A stretch of 64,000 bases of DNA, taken from Verrucomicrobiota bacterium (GTDB lineage Bacteria > Verrucomicrobiota > Verrucomicrobiia > Opitutales > Opitutaceae). The notes under the pieces are model-generated. The model was not told the origin of the DNA. It did not search any database and saw only the letters and a program-made list of their open reading frames with translations. The translations under genes were made by a program, and so were the position numbers. The stretch is taken from assembly GCA_016222805.1 (NCBI GenBank), contig JACRQG010000004.1, positions 1 through 64,000 on the forward strand. Direction: 5' to 3'. Position 1 is the first letter of the stretch. Each line of letters starts with the position of its first letter. This document shows positions 25,400 through 33,092 of this stretch, in pieces.

Positions 25400-27360
25400 G
25401 CGGATCGCTGCCGCCCCTGCGGGACGTCGGCCTGGTGCGGCGGTCGGGCGACGACGACGAGCCGGAGGAGTTGCAGCGGCCACTCGAGTGGTCGCTGATC
25501 CGCCGGCTGTTCACCTACGCCGGGCCAGTCCGCGGGAAAGTGACCGCGCTCGGCGTGCTGACCGCCATCCGCGCCGCCCAGCTTCCCGCGCTGGTCTGGA
25601 TCACCTCGCTCATCATCACCGGGCCGGTCGCGCGCGGCGACTCCGCGGCGCTTCTCCTCGGGGTGGCCGGTTACGCGGTTCTCGCCCTCACCACTGACGG
25701 GTTGTTTCACTTCCGCCAGCGCTACGCCCTCGAAATCGGCGAAACGGTGGTCAATGGTCTGCGCGCGGAGATCTTCGCGCGCGTGCAACGACAGCCGATG
25801 AGCTTCTTTCACCGGGTGAAGCTCGGGCGCATCATCGGGCGCGTCACCAGCGACGTCGAGGCGCTGCGGGTGGGCATTCAGGACGTGCTCTTTGTCAGCG
25901 CGATCCAGGGTGGCCAGATGGTGTTTGCCGCCGTGGTGATGGCGTGGTCCGACGCGGTGTTGTTCCTCGTGGTCCTCGGGCTCGCCCCCGTCCTGTGGCT
26001 GATCAACCGGCATTTCCGCGGGCGCCTGAGCCAGTACTCGCGGGCGGCCAGCGACAGTTTCAGCCGCGTCACCGCGACCCTGGCGGAGTCGGTCAACGGT
26101 ATCCGGGTGACGCAGGGTTTCGTCCGGCAGGAGACCAACGCGGGCCTCTTCCGGCAGCTGCTCGCCGACCATTCGCGCTTCAGCATCGCGCTGGCCCGCA
26201 CCTCGGCGATCCTCACGCCGCTGCTGGAGCTCAACAGCCAGTTCTTTGTCGCGGTGCTGCTGCTGTTCGGAGGCTGGCGCGTCTTCCACGGGGCGATGGG
26301 GGTCGCCGACCTGATCACCTTCCTGCTCCTCGCCAATCAGTTTTTCGCGCCGATCGCGGTGATCGGCAACCAGTACAACCAGGCGCTCGTCGCGATGGCC
26401 GGCGCGGAGCGGGTCTTCCGGCTGATCGACACCAAGCCGGACTGGGAGGACGCTCCCGAGGCGAGCGACCTGGCGGATCCGCGGGCGCGGCCGGTTCCGG
26501 GGGAGGAAGCGGATCCAAGGCCGGGAAGCACGCCCGCGTCGCCGCCGCCGGTCGCCCGCGGCCTGCGGGTGGAGTTCCGCCAGGTTTCGTTCGGCTACGA
26601 CCCGGCGCGCCCCGTGCTCCACGACGTCACCTTCACCGCGGAGCCGGGCCAGTGCATCGCCCTGGTCGGGCACACGGGCAGCGGCAAGAGCTCGCTCCTG
26701 AACCTCGTGACGAAGTTCTACCTTCCGACCGCGGGCGAACTGCTCCTCGACGGCCAAGAGATTCGCACGATCACCAGCGGCTCGCTGCACCACCAGACCG
26801 GGATTGTCCCGCAGCAGAACTTCCTCTTCACGGGCACCGTGCTCGCCAACCTGCGCCTTGCGCGCCCGGAGGCGACCCGCGATGAGGTCCGGGCGGCGGC
26901 CGCGCGGCTCGACTGCCTCGACCTGCTCGAGGCGCTGCCTCGGGGGCTGGACACCGAGGTGGGCGAGCGGGGCGCCGCCCTGTCCGTGGGCGAACGGCAG
27001 ATCGTCTGCTTCACGCGGGCGCTGCTGGCGGATCCGCGTCTGCTGATCCTCGACGAGGCCACCAGCGCGATCGACGCGCTCACCGAGGCGCGCCTGCAGC
27101 GGGCGCTGGTCTCGCTCCTGCAGGGGCGCACCAGCTTCGTCGTGGCGCACCGGCTGAGCACGATCCGGCACGCCGATTGCGTCCTCGTGCTCGATCGCGG
27201 TCGCGTGATCGAGCGGGGCACGCACGCCGGATTGTTGTCACAGGGCGGGCACTACGCGGCTCTGCACCGTCAGTTTGTGCAGGTCGACGAGCCGGGCCGG
27301 GAGGGCGGAGAACCCCCGCGCCGCGGGGGCCAGCGGGCGGATGTCCCCGGCGAGCGGTGA
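25396..27360 (+). CDS. ABC exporter half-transporter 2 (degenerate signature)
   Basis: The 654-residue partner of the preceding gene has the same exporter layout. Walker A GHTGSGKSS and Walker B LLILDEATSAID are intact including the catalytic Glu, but the signature is LSVGE instead of LSGGQ. Combined with the first subunit, one composite ATP site would be consensus and one degenerate, as in heterodimeric exporters such as TM287/288 and BmrCD. The transmembrane part starts after an acidic N-terminal tail and a Pro-rich linker precedes the ATPase. The substrate is unknown; lipids or drugs are typical. Confidence 0.9.
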   Translation: MSGSLPPLRDVGLVRRSGDDDEPEELQRPLEWSLIRRLFTYAGPVRGKVTALGVLTAIRAAQLPALVWITSLIITGPVARGDSAALLLGVAGYAVLALTTDGLFHFRQRYALEIGETVVNGLRAEIFARVQRQPMSFFHRVKLGRIIGRVTSDVEALRVGIQDVLFVSAIQGGQMVFAAVVMAWSDAVLFLVVLGLAPVLWLINRHFRGRLSQYSRAASDSFSRVTATLAESVNGIRVTQGFVRQETNAGLFRQLLADHSRFSIALARTSAILTPLLELNSQFFVAVLLLFGGWRVFHGAMGVADLITFLLLANQFFAPIAVIGNQYNQALVAMAGAERVFRLIDTKPDWEDAPEASDLADPRARPVPGEEADPRPGSTPASPPPVARGLRVEFRQVSFGYDPARPVLHDVTFTAEPGQCIALVGHTGSGKSSLLNLVTKFYLPTAGELLLDGQEIRTITSGSLHHQTGIVPQQNFLFTGTVLANLRLARPEATRDEVRAAAARLDCLDLLEALPRGLDTEVGERGAALSVGERQIVCFTRALLADPRLLILDEATSAIDALTEARLQRALVSLLQGRTSFVVAHRLSTIRHADCVLVLDRGRVIERGTHAGLLSQGGHYAALHRQFVQVDEPGREGGEPPRRGGQRADVPGER

Positions 27361-27386
27361 AGATTTTCCTATGCAAGAGTGGAAAT

Positions 27387-27419
27387 TTCCCTCTAGAAGT
27401 GGCCCTGTCCCAGAGGGAA
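27387..27419 (+). other. Leader hairpin before the SWIB gene
   Basis: TTCCCTCT at 27387-27394 pairs exactly with AGAGGGAA at 27412-27419 across a 17-base loop, in the 83-bp interval between the ABC exporter and the SWIB gene. There is no T-run after it, so it is not a standard terminator. It could be a leader structure or chance. Confidence 0.3.
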
Positions 27420-27443
27420 CTCACCAAAACCCAAAAAATCACC

Positions 27444-27713
27444 ATGGCTAAAAAAGCTGCTCGTAAACCGAACGCTGCGTTCATGAAACCGGTCACTCCC
27501 AACGAAAAGCTCGCTGCTGTCGTTGGCGCGGCCCCCCTTCCCCGCACGGAGCTCACCAAGAAGCTCTGGGCCTACATCAAGAAGAACGGCCTGCAGGACA
27601 AGAAGGTGAAGACCCAGATCAACGCCGACGACAAGCTGAAGGCCGTCTTCGGTGGCAAGGCTGCGGTTTCGATGTTCGAGATGACCAAGCTGGTCTCGAA
27701 GAACCTCAAGTAA
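27444..27713 (+). CDS. SWIB/MDM2-domain protein
   Basis: The 89-residue basic protein consists of a Lys/Ala-rich N-terminus (MAKKAARKPNAAFMKPVTP) and a single SWIB domain: LAAVVGAAPLPRTELTKKLWAYIKKNGLQD, then INADDKLKAVFGG and a MFEMTKLVSKNL end. SWIB domains are mainly eukaryotic chromatin modules; stand-alone bacterial versions occur in Chlamydiae and Verrucomicrobiota and are suspected of DNA or nucleoid association. It is monocistronic with a terminator after it. Confidence 0.9.
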   Translation: MAKKAARKPNAAFMKPVTPNEKLAAVVGAAPLPRTELTKKLWAYIKKNGLQDKKVKTQINADDKLKAVFGGKAAVSMFEMTKLVSKNLK

Positions 27714-27735
27714 GATCGCCCTGTTCGTTTTCCCG

Positions 27736-27767
27736 CCGCCGCGGTTCACGCCGCGGCGGTTTTTTTT
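27736..27767 (+). terminator. Rho-independent terminator after the SWIB gene
   Basis: A 9-bp stem (CCGCCGCGG at 27736-27744 with CCGCGGCGG at 27751-27759), a six-base loop and eight T residues follow the SWIB stop by 22 bp. Confidence 0.92.
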
Positions 27768-27777
27768 GCCTTGACTG

Positions 27778-27805
27778 GCTAGCAAAGTGATATCACTTAG
27801 CTAGC
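27778..27805 (+). promoter_or_regulatory. 28-bp palindromic operator upstream of the SPFH operon
   Basis: GCTAGC arms flank a central AAGTGATATCACTT, giving an inverted repeat with 13 of 14 half-site positions matched. It lies between a TTGACT -35-like box (27771-27776) and the start codon at 27818. An Arc-type ribbon-helix-helix protein is encoded in the same gene cluster, so this is the likely site for autoregulation. Its position would overlap RNA polymerase binding. The binding protein is inferred. Confidence 0.6.
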
Positions 27806-27817
27806 AGAATACCGAAC

Positions 27818-28720
27818 ATGAATGCCTCGTCCTCCTCCTCGCAGAATCGCAGCCAGGAACGCGTCGCGCCGCCGATGAGCGGCTGGGTGATGTTGGGGGT
27901 GAACCTGCTGCTGTACGCCGGGGCGATTGCGATGCTGGTGGCCGGAATCCGTGCCCATCTGGGCGGCGGTTTCGCCCTGGGCGTCGTGGCGCTTTTCCTC
28001 CTCGCGGGGCTGACCTCGTGCGGCTTCTTCACCCTGCAGCCGAACGAGGCGGCCGTGCTGATCCTCTTTGGCGCCTACCAGGGAACCGTCCGCCAGAGCG
28101 GCTTCTTCTTCACGAATCCCTTCAACAAGCGGCTCAAGGTCTCGCTGCGGGCCCGGAACCTCAACGGGGAACGGCTCAAGGTGAACGAAAAACGGGGCAA
28201 CCCGATCGAGATTGCCGCGGTGGTGGTCTGGCGGGTGCAGGACACCGCCCAGGCCGTGTTCGACGTCGATAGCTACGAAAACTACGTAAAAATCCAAAGC
28301 GAGTCCGCCGTGCGCCATGTGGCCAGCAGCTATGCCTACGATGACGGCGAGCCCAACGAGGTCACCCTGCGGGGCGGCGCCGACGAGGTGTCGGCGGCTC
28401 TCACGCGGGAACTGCAGGAGCGGTTGTCCAAGGCGGGCGTGCAGATCGAGGAGGCGCGCCTGACGCACCTCGCCTATGCGCCCGAGATTGCGCAGGCCAT
28501 GTTGCGCCGGCAGCAGGCCGAGGCCGTGATCGCCGCCCGCCAGAAAATCGTGCATGGGGCGGTCAGCATGGTCGAGATGGCCCTGAACGAACTCTCCGCC
28601 AAGCGCGTCGTGTCCCTGGACGAGGAACGCAAGGCCGCGATGGTCTCCAACCTGCTCGTCGTGCTGTGCGGCGAGTCCGAGGCCCATCCGGTCATCAACA
28701 CGGGCACCCTGTACAACTAA
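27818..28720 (+). CDS. SPFH/Band-7 domain membrane protein
   Basis: The 300-residue protein has two N-terminal hydrophobic helices (about 22-42 and 50-68) and an SPFH (stomatin/prohibitin) domain: [45 protein letters not shown], then [31 protein letters not shown] and a coiled [16 protein letters not shown] segment. SPFH proteins oligomerise on membranes and organise microdomains or protease complexes. It is the first gene of a cluster with a DUF1737-like protein, a small membrane protein and an Arc-type regulator, a linkage likely to be meaningful. Confidence 0.87.
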   Translation: MNASSSSSQNRSQERVAPPMSGWVMLGVNLLLYAGAIAMLVAGIRAHLGGGFALGVVALFLLAGLTSCGFFTLQPNEAAVLILFGAYQGTVRQSGFFFTNPFNKRLKVSLRARNLNGERLKVNEKRGNPIEIAAVVVWRVQDTAQAVFDVDSYENYVKIQSESAVRHVASSYAYDDGEPNEVTLRGGADEVSAALTRELQERLSKAGVQIEEARLTHLAYAPEIAQAMLRRQQAEAVIAARQKIVHGAVSMVEMALNELSAKRVVSLDEERKAAMVSNLLVVLCGESEAHPVINTGTLYN

Positions 28721-28759
28721 TCCCGCCGCCTCCCGCGAGACCCGGAGGAATTTCCCAAC

Positions 28760-28954
28760 ATGGACTACCAGGTCATTGTGATGAAGTGCTGCGGTGCCTT
28801 CGGCACCGACTTTCCCGCCGCGGTGGAGCAGCTCGCCGCCAAGGTCCGCGAGCAGATCTCCCATGGTTGGGAGCCGCTGGGCGGCGTGGCGGTGGGGGAA
28901 ACGGGCGGGTTGAAGACCCCGCACCTCTTCCAGGCGATGATCAAGCGCCGCTAG
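28760..28954 (+). CDS. DUF1737-like small protein
   Basis: The 64-residue protein starts MDYQVIVMKC and carries VEQLAAKVREQISHGWEPLGGVAVGE-type sequence; the GWEPLGG turn with a preceding helix is the hallmark of DUF1737 and related short proteins. It begins after a good ribosome binding site (GGAGG at 28744-28748) and 39 bp after the SPFH stop. Function unknown; its conserved place beside SPFH suggests a joint role. Confidence 0.65.
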   Translation: MDYQVIVMKCCGAFGTDFPAAVEQLAAKVREQISHGWEPLGGVAVGETGGLKTPHLFQAMIKRR

Positions 28955-28963
28955 GAAATCCCG

Positions 28964-29167
28964 ATGTTCGTGGTGATTCCATCGATACGCCAGGCCCGCG
29001 GCGCCCTCCCGCTGCTGACGGTGCTGGTGGTCGCCGCCCTCGCCGCCGCGGCGGGGCAGGGAGGGGCGGCGGCGATCGCGTCCGTCCCGCCCCTGGCGCT
29101 GCACTGGCTGTGGCCGGGACCGCCGGTGGTCCGCGGCACCGCGTCCGGGCAGCCGTTGCCGGGTTGA
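28964..29167 (+). CDS. Small hydrophobic protein in the SPFH operon
   Basis: This frame of 67 codons starts 9 bp after the DUF1737-like stop and ends 4 bp before the Arc-type gene. It encodes a hydrophobic helix (LPLLTVLVVAALAAAAG) and a second weakly hydrophobic part ending in Pro/Gly. The tight spacing supports translation, but GC-rich sequence makes chance frames common. No family is recognised. Confidence 0.42.
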   Translation: MFVVIPSIRQARGALPLLTVLVVAALAAAAGQGGAAAIASVPPLALHWLWPGPPVVRGTASGQPLPG

Positions 29168-29171
29168 CGCC

Positions 29172-29357
29172 ATGGCCTCGGAAGAGCGCAAGTCCTTTCT
29201 CCTGCGAATCGACCCCGAACTGTGGAAGGAGTTGGGGGCGTGGGCCGCCGACGATCTGCGCAGTGTCAATGGCCAGGTGGAGTACCTGCTGCGCCAGGCG
29301 GTCCAGAAGCGTCGCAAGGCCCGGGCGGCGGAAGCCGCGGCCGACGACGAGGCGTGA
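29172..29357 (+). CDS. Arc-type ribbon-helix-helix DNA-binding protein
   Basis: The 61-residue protein has the ribbon-helix-helix pattern KSFLLRIDPELWKELGAWA, with a short strand (SFLLRI) that would contact the major groove, followed by a second helix SVNGQVEYLLRQAVQKRR. It closely resembles Arc/HicB-like small regulators. As the last gene of the SPFH cluster it is the best candidate to bind the palindrome at 27778-27805. No toxin partner is visible beside it. Confidence 0.78.
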   Translation: MASEERKSFLLRIDPELWKELGAWAADDLRSVNGQVEYLLRQAVQKRRKARAAEAAADDEA

Positions 29358-29435
29358 GCGGCGCGGCGGGTTCGTGGTTGCGCGCCGTGCCGGTGGCCGG
29401 TGGAGTGGGCGGGTCGGCGGACGCACGGACACACC

Positions 29436-32027
29436 ATGGGCCTCCTCTTTTCACGTCACCTGAAAGTCGCGGCCGGGTGGTTCGTCATCGGGGTGATCGG
29501 CCTGGCGGCCGGCTGGCTGGCGGCGCGCAGTCTCGGGACGGTCCGGCTCGAGGAACTGACGGACCACGCCGAGTTCTGCGCCGCGGGCCTGGACGAAGCG
29601 GAACTCGGCCGCCTGGCCGGCACGCGGGCCGACCTCGGCACGCCCGGATACCTGTCGCTGAAGGAAAAGCTCCGGCGGCTCCAGGCGGTCGATGCCCGCG
29701 TCCGGTTCGCGTATGTCTTTCGCCGGCGGCCGGAGGACGGGCACATCGTGTTCCTGGCGGATTCGGCGCCGCCGGGATCGCGCGATGAGTCGCTGCCGGG
29801 TGACGAGTATCGCCATGCGGCGGTGTCGCCCGGTCTGCAGGCGGCGTTCCAGACCAACCGGCCGGCCACGGAGGGTCCGCTGGCCGACGACTTTGGTACC
29901 TGGATGACGGCCTACGCTCCGGTCGGGACCTGGCGACCCGAGACGGGAGGCATCCGGCACCTGGTCGGTCTGGATGTGGACGCCGCCGACTGGGCCCGCG
30001 ACGGTTGGCTCATGGGGGTGGAGCGCATGGTGATGGTGTGGATCCTCCTCGGGATCCCGCTGGGCACCTGGCTGGTCTTTCGCCGGCAGCGCGAACAGAA
30101 CGAAGTCATCCGCAACCTCTCGGAGGCGATGGAGCAGAGTCACTCGGCGATCCTGATCACGGATCCCGAGGGACGGATCGAGTACGTCAACCGCGGCCTG
30201 TGCCGGCAGAGTGGATTCTCGCGGCGTCAGCTGCTGGGCCACGGCTGGCGCCACCTCCTGGCGACGGACGCCGGGGAACTGGCGGGGGCGGAGATCGCCG
30301 CGAGCCTGCGCGCGGGGCGGGCGTGGGAAGGAGAGTGGACCTGCCGGCGCGGGGACGGAGGCTCGTTTCCCGTGCGCGGCGGCTTCACCCCGGTGCGGCG
30401 CCGGGACGGGGCAATCGCCGGGTTTGTGGCCATCTTCGACGATGTCACGGAGGTGCGCCGGCGGGAGACCGAATTGCGGGAGGCGACGGAGCTGGCGCAG
30501 GCCGCCGATCGGGCGAAGGGCCAGTTTCTCGCCACGATGAGCCACGAAGTGCGGACACCGTTGAACGGCATCGTCGGCTTCACCACGCTGCTGCTGGAGA
30601 CGCCGCTGACGCCGGAGCAGGCCGAGTATGTCCGGACGATTCGCGTGAGCACGGAGGCGCTGAACCAGCTCACCGGCGACATCCTCGACTTTGCGCGGAT
30701 CGAATCCGGCCGGGTGAAGCTCGATCCGTCCCCGTGCAATCCGCGCGAATGCGTGGAGGAGACCCTGGATCTCGTCGCGGCCAGGGCGGACGAAAAGCAC
30801 CTGGACCTGCTGCATCGGGTCGAGTCCGCGGTGCCGGCGGCGATCCTGATCGACGGGGGCCGGCTGCGCCAGGTCCTGCTCAATCTGGTCGGCAACGCGA
30901 TCAAGTTCACCGAGCGCGGCGAAGTGGAGGTGACTGTGGCACTTGAGCAAAGGGAACCGGCCCCCGGAAAGACGGAGGAGGGCTGCCGGTTGCGTTTCAC
31001 GGTGCGTGACACGGGCATCGGGATTCCACCCGAGCACCATGCGAAGTTGTTCCGGGCCTTTTCCCAGGTCGATGACTCGACGACGCGGCGCCATGGGGGG
31101 TCGGGGCTCGGGCTGGCGATCAGCCGCAACCTCGTCGGCCTGATGGGCGGCTCCATCCGCGTGGAGAGCGCCGTCGGGGCGGGTTCGACCTTTGAATTCA
31201 CCGTGCAGGCGGGAGTCTGCGCCGATCCTCCTCCGCCCGGCGACCTGGGCGGCAAGCGCATCCTGCTCGTCGCCGCGCCCGGCGCGCTCCGGCGGGAATG
31301 GGCGGCCCGGTTGCGGGAGTGGAACGCCGCGGTCGGGGAAGTCGACGATCTCGCCACACCCCTGAACGGCGAATGGGACATCGCGCTCGTCGACATCGTG
31401 CCGGCCGTGGTGCCTGAAGGGACGGAGCCGGTGGATTCCCCCGGGGCAACCTCGGTGGCCAGGTACGTCGGTTTGGTGCCCATCGCGACCTCCGCCGAAA
31501 AAAGGGCGGCCTGGCGACGACGGTTTCATCAACTCGTGAACAAGCCGGTGCACTACGAGGCGTTGTACGCGGTGCTCGCCGGTACCCCGGCCCGGCGGTT
31601 GGCACCGGGCGGTCTCCCGCGGAAGTTCGACCTGCGCGTCCTCGTGGTCGAGGACCACCCGGTCAACCGGCGGCTGGCCGAGCGCGTGTTGCAGAACCTG
31701 GGATGCACGCCCGCGCTGGTGACCGACGGACAGGAGGCGCTGCGGCTGCTTACCGAACGCGCAGAGGCGTTCGACGTGATCCTGCTCGACCTGCACATGC
31801 CGGAGATGGATGGACTTTCCCTGCTCGCGGCGTTGCGGGCCGGAAAGGCGGGTGCCCGCGCCCAGGGGCTCTGGGTGATTGCGCTGACGGCGGACGCCCG
31901 GGATGAGCAGCGGAGAGAGGCCCTGGCGGCGGGCCTCAACGATTATTTGACGAAACCGCTGCAACCGGGGGCGCTGGAGGCCGCGTTGCAGCGCTACCAG
32001 GAAGAGCGCTCCCGGCCGCGTGGGTGA
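29436..32027 (+). CDS. Hybrid sensor histidine kinase with PAS, kinase and two receiver domains
   Basis: The 863-residue protein is anchored by helices at about 12-30 and 196-215 that bracket a periplasmic sensor domain. A PAS domain (about 228-340) and the kinase follow: phosphoacceptor His near 370 in MSHEVRTPLNG, N box NLVGNAIKF, DTGIGIP and GSGLGLAIS. The first receiver (about 606-718) lacks the paired acidic residues at its start (LLVAAPG) and looks like a pseudo-receiver; the last one is complete with VVEDHPVNRR, phosphoacceptor Asp near 785 in LLDLHMPEMDG, and LTKP. No separate response regulator is adjacent. The signal is unknown. Confidence 0.92.
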   Translation: MGLLFSRHLKVAAGWFVIGVIGLAAGWLAARSLGTVRLEELTDHAEFCAAGLDEAELGRLAGTRADLGTPGYLSLKEKLRRLQAVDARVRFAYVFRRRPEDGHIVFLADSAPPGSRDESLPGDEYRHAAVSPGLQAAFQTNRPATEGPLADDFGTWMTAYAPVGTWRPETGGIRHLVGLDVDAADWARDGWLMGVERMVMVWILLGIPLGTWLVFRRQREQNEVIRNLSEAMEQSHSAILITDPEGRIEYVNRGLCRQSGFSRRQLLGHGWRHLLATDAGELAGAEIAASLRAGRAWEGEWTCRRGDGGSFPVRGGFTPVRRRDGAIAGFVAIFDDVTEVRRRETELREATELAQAADRAKGQFLATMSHEVRTPLNGIVGFTTLLLETPLTPEQAEYVRTIRVSTEALNQLTGDILDFARIESGRVKLDPSPCNPRECVEETLDLVAARADEKHLDLLHRVESAVPAAILIDGGRLRQVLLNLVGNAIKFTERGEVEVTVALEQREPAPGKTEEGCRLRFTVRDTGIGIPPEHHAKLFRAFSQVDDSTTRRHGGSGLGLAISRNLVGLMGGSIRVESAVGAGSTFEFTVQAGVCADPPPPGDLGGKRILLVAAPGALRREWAARLREWNAAVGEVDDLATPLNGEWDIALVDIVPAVVPEGTEPVDSPGATSVARYVGLVPIATSAEKRAAWRRRFHQLVNKPVHYEALYAVLAGTPARRLAPGGLPRKFDLRVLVVEDHPVNRRLAERVLQNLGCTPALVTDGQEALRLLTERAEAFDVILLDLHMPEMDGLSLLAALRAGKAGARAQGLWVIALTADARDEQRREALAAGLNDYLTKPLQPGALEAALQRYQEERSRPRG

Positions 32028-32105
32028 GCCGTTGCGGGCGGCGGGACCCGGCGTCGGCTTTTGTGTCGCGGCTGGAACGCGACTCCACAGCCTGCGAGGT
32101 CTGTG

Positions 32106-33074
32106 ATGAAGCCGACTCCTTCCGCCGAGCATGTGCGCGCCCTGCTGATGCTCCTGCTCGCCAATTTCTTCTGGGGCCTGAGCTTCCCGCTGATCAAGGC
32201 GATCACCTTGTTGCATGCCCAGTTGCTGCCGGGGGCGGGCACCTGGTTTTCGGCCGTCTACACGGTGGCGCCGCGCTTCCTGCTGGCGGTGGTCATCCTG
32301 CTGGTCCTGCGTCCCCGCGACGCGTGGCGGGCGACGGCGTCGGAATGGCGCCAGGGAATCATGCTGGGCTTGTTCGCCGCCGGCGGGATGCTGCTGCAGA
32401 ATGACGGCCTGCAGTTCACCGCCGCGAGCACGTCGGCGTTCCTGACGCAGTTCTACGCCATCCTGATTCCCATCTGGGTGGCGGTGCGGGCCCGCCGCAA
32501 CCCTGGCGGGCGCATCTGGGTGGCTTGCGGAATGGTGCTCGCCGGTGTGGCGATCCTGGGCCGTTTCGACTGGCACGAACTGCGGCTGGGCCGGGGCGAG
32601 GCGGAAACGCTGTTGAGTTCGTTGTTTTTCATGGGGCAGATCCTGGCGCTCGAGCGGCCGGAGTTCCGGGGCAACCGGCCCGACCGGATCACCTTGGTGA
32701 TGTTTGCCACCGAGGCGTTGATCTTCTGGGCGATGGCGGGACTGACCGCGCCGCAACCGGAGGCGTTGCTCGTGCCCTGGAGTTCGCCCGCGTGGCTGGG
32801 GTTCACCGTGGCCCTGGCGGTCTTCTGCACCCTTGGGGCCTTCTCCCTGATGAACACCTGGCAGCCGAAGATCACCGCCACCGAGGCCGGGCTCATCTAC
32901 TGCATCGAACCGATCTTTGGGTCGGCGATGGCGCTGGTGTTGCCGGCGTGGTTCTCCCGCTGGGCCGCCATCGACTACCCCAACGAAAGCGCGACATGGA
33001 CCCTGCTGGCCGGAGGCGGACTAATCACCGCTGCCAACGTGGTGGTGCAACTCAAACCCCCGGCGCGCGACTGA
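32106..33074 (+). CDS. EamA-family (DMT) permease
   Basis: The 322-residue membrane protein has about ten helices in two EamA repeats: NFFWGLSFPLIKAITL at the N-terminus, LQFTAASTSAFLTQFYAILIPI at the end of repeat one, and ITATEAGLIYCIEPIFGSAMA in repeat two. These are standard drug/metabolite transporter features. The ATG at 32106 starts the first helix region. It is one of four EamA-type permeases in this window. The substrate is unknown. Confidence 0.87.
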   Translation: MKPTPSAEHVRALLMLLLANFFWGLSFPLIKAITLLHAQLLPGAGTWFSAVYTVAPRFLLAVVILLVLRPRDAWRATASEWRQGIMLGLFAAGGMLLQNDGLQFTAASTSAFLTQFYAILIPIWVAVRARRNPGGRIWVACGMVLAGVAILGRFDWHELRLGRGEAETLLSSLFFMGQILALERPEFRGNRPDRITLVMFATEALIFWAMAGLTAPQPEALLVPWSSPAWLGFTVALAVFCTLGAFSLMNTWQPKITATEAGLIYCIEPIFGSAMALVLPAWFSRWAAIDYPNESATWTLLAGGGLITAANVVVQLKPPARD

Positions 33075-33092
33075 TCCGCGCCGGGCGGGACC

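Noticed and set aside
29172-29357. Possible toxin-antitoxin pair built on the Arc-like protein
   Set aside because: The adjacent small frame is a hydrophobic protein with no toxin motif, and the SPFH and DUF1737-like neighbours better explain the cluster.
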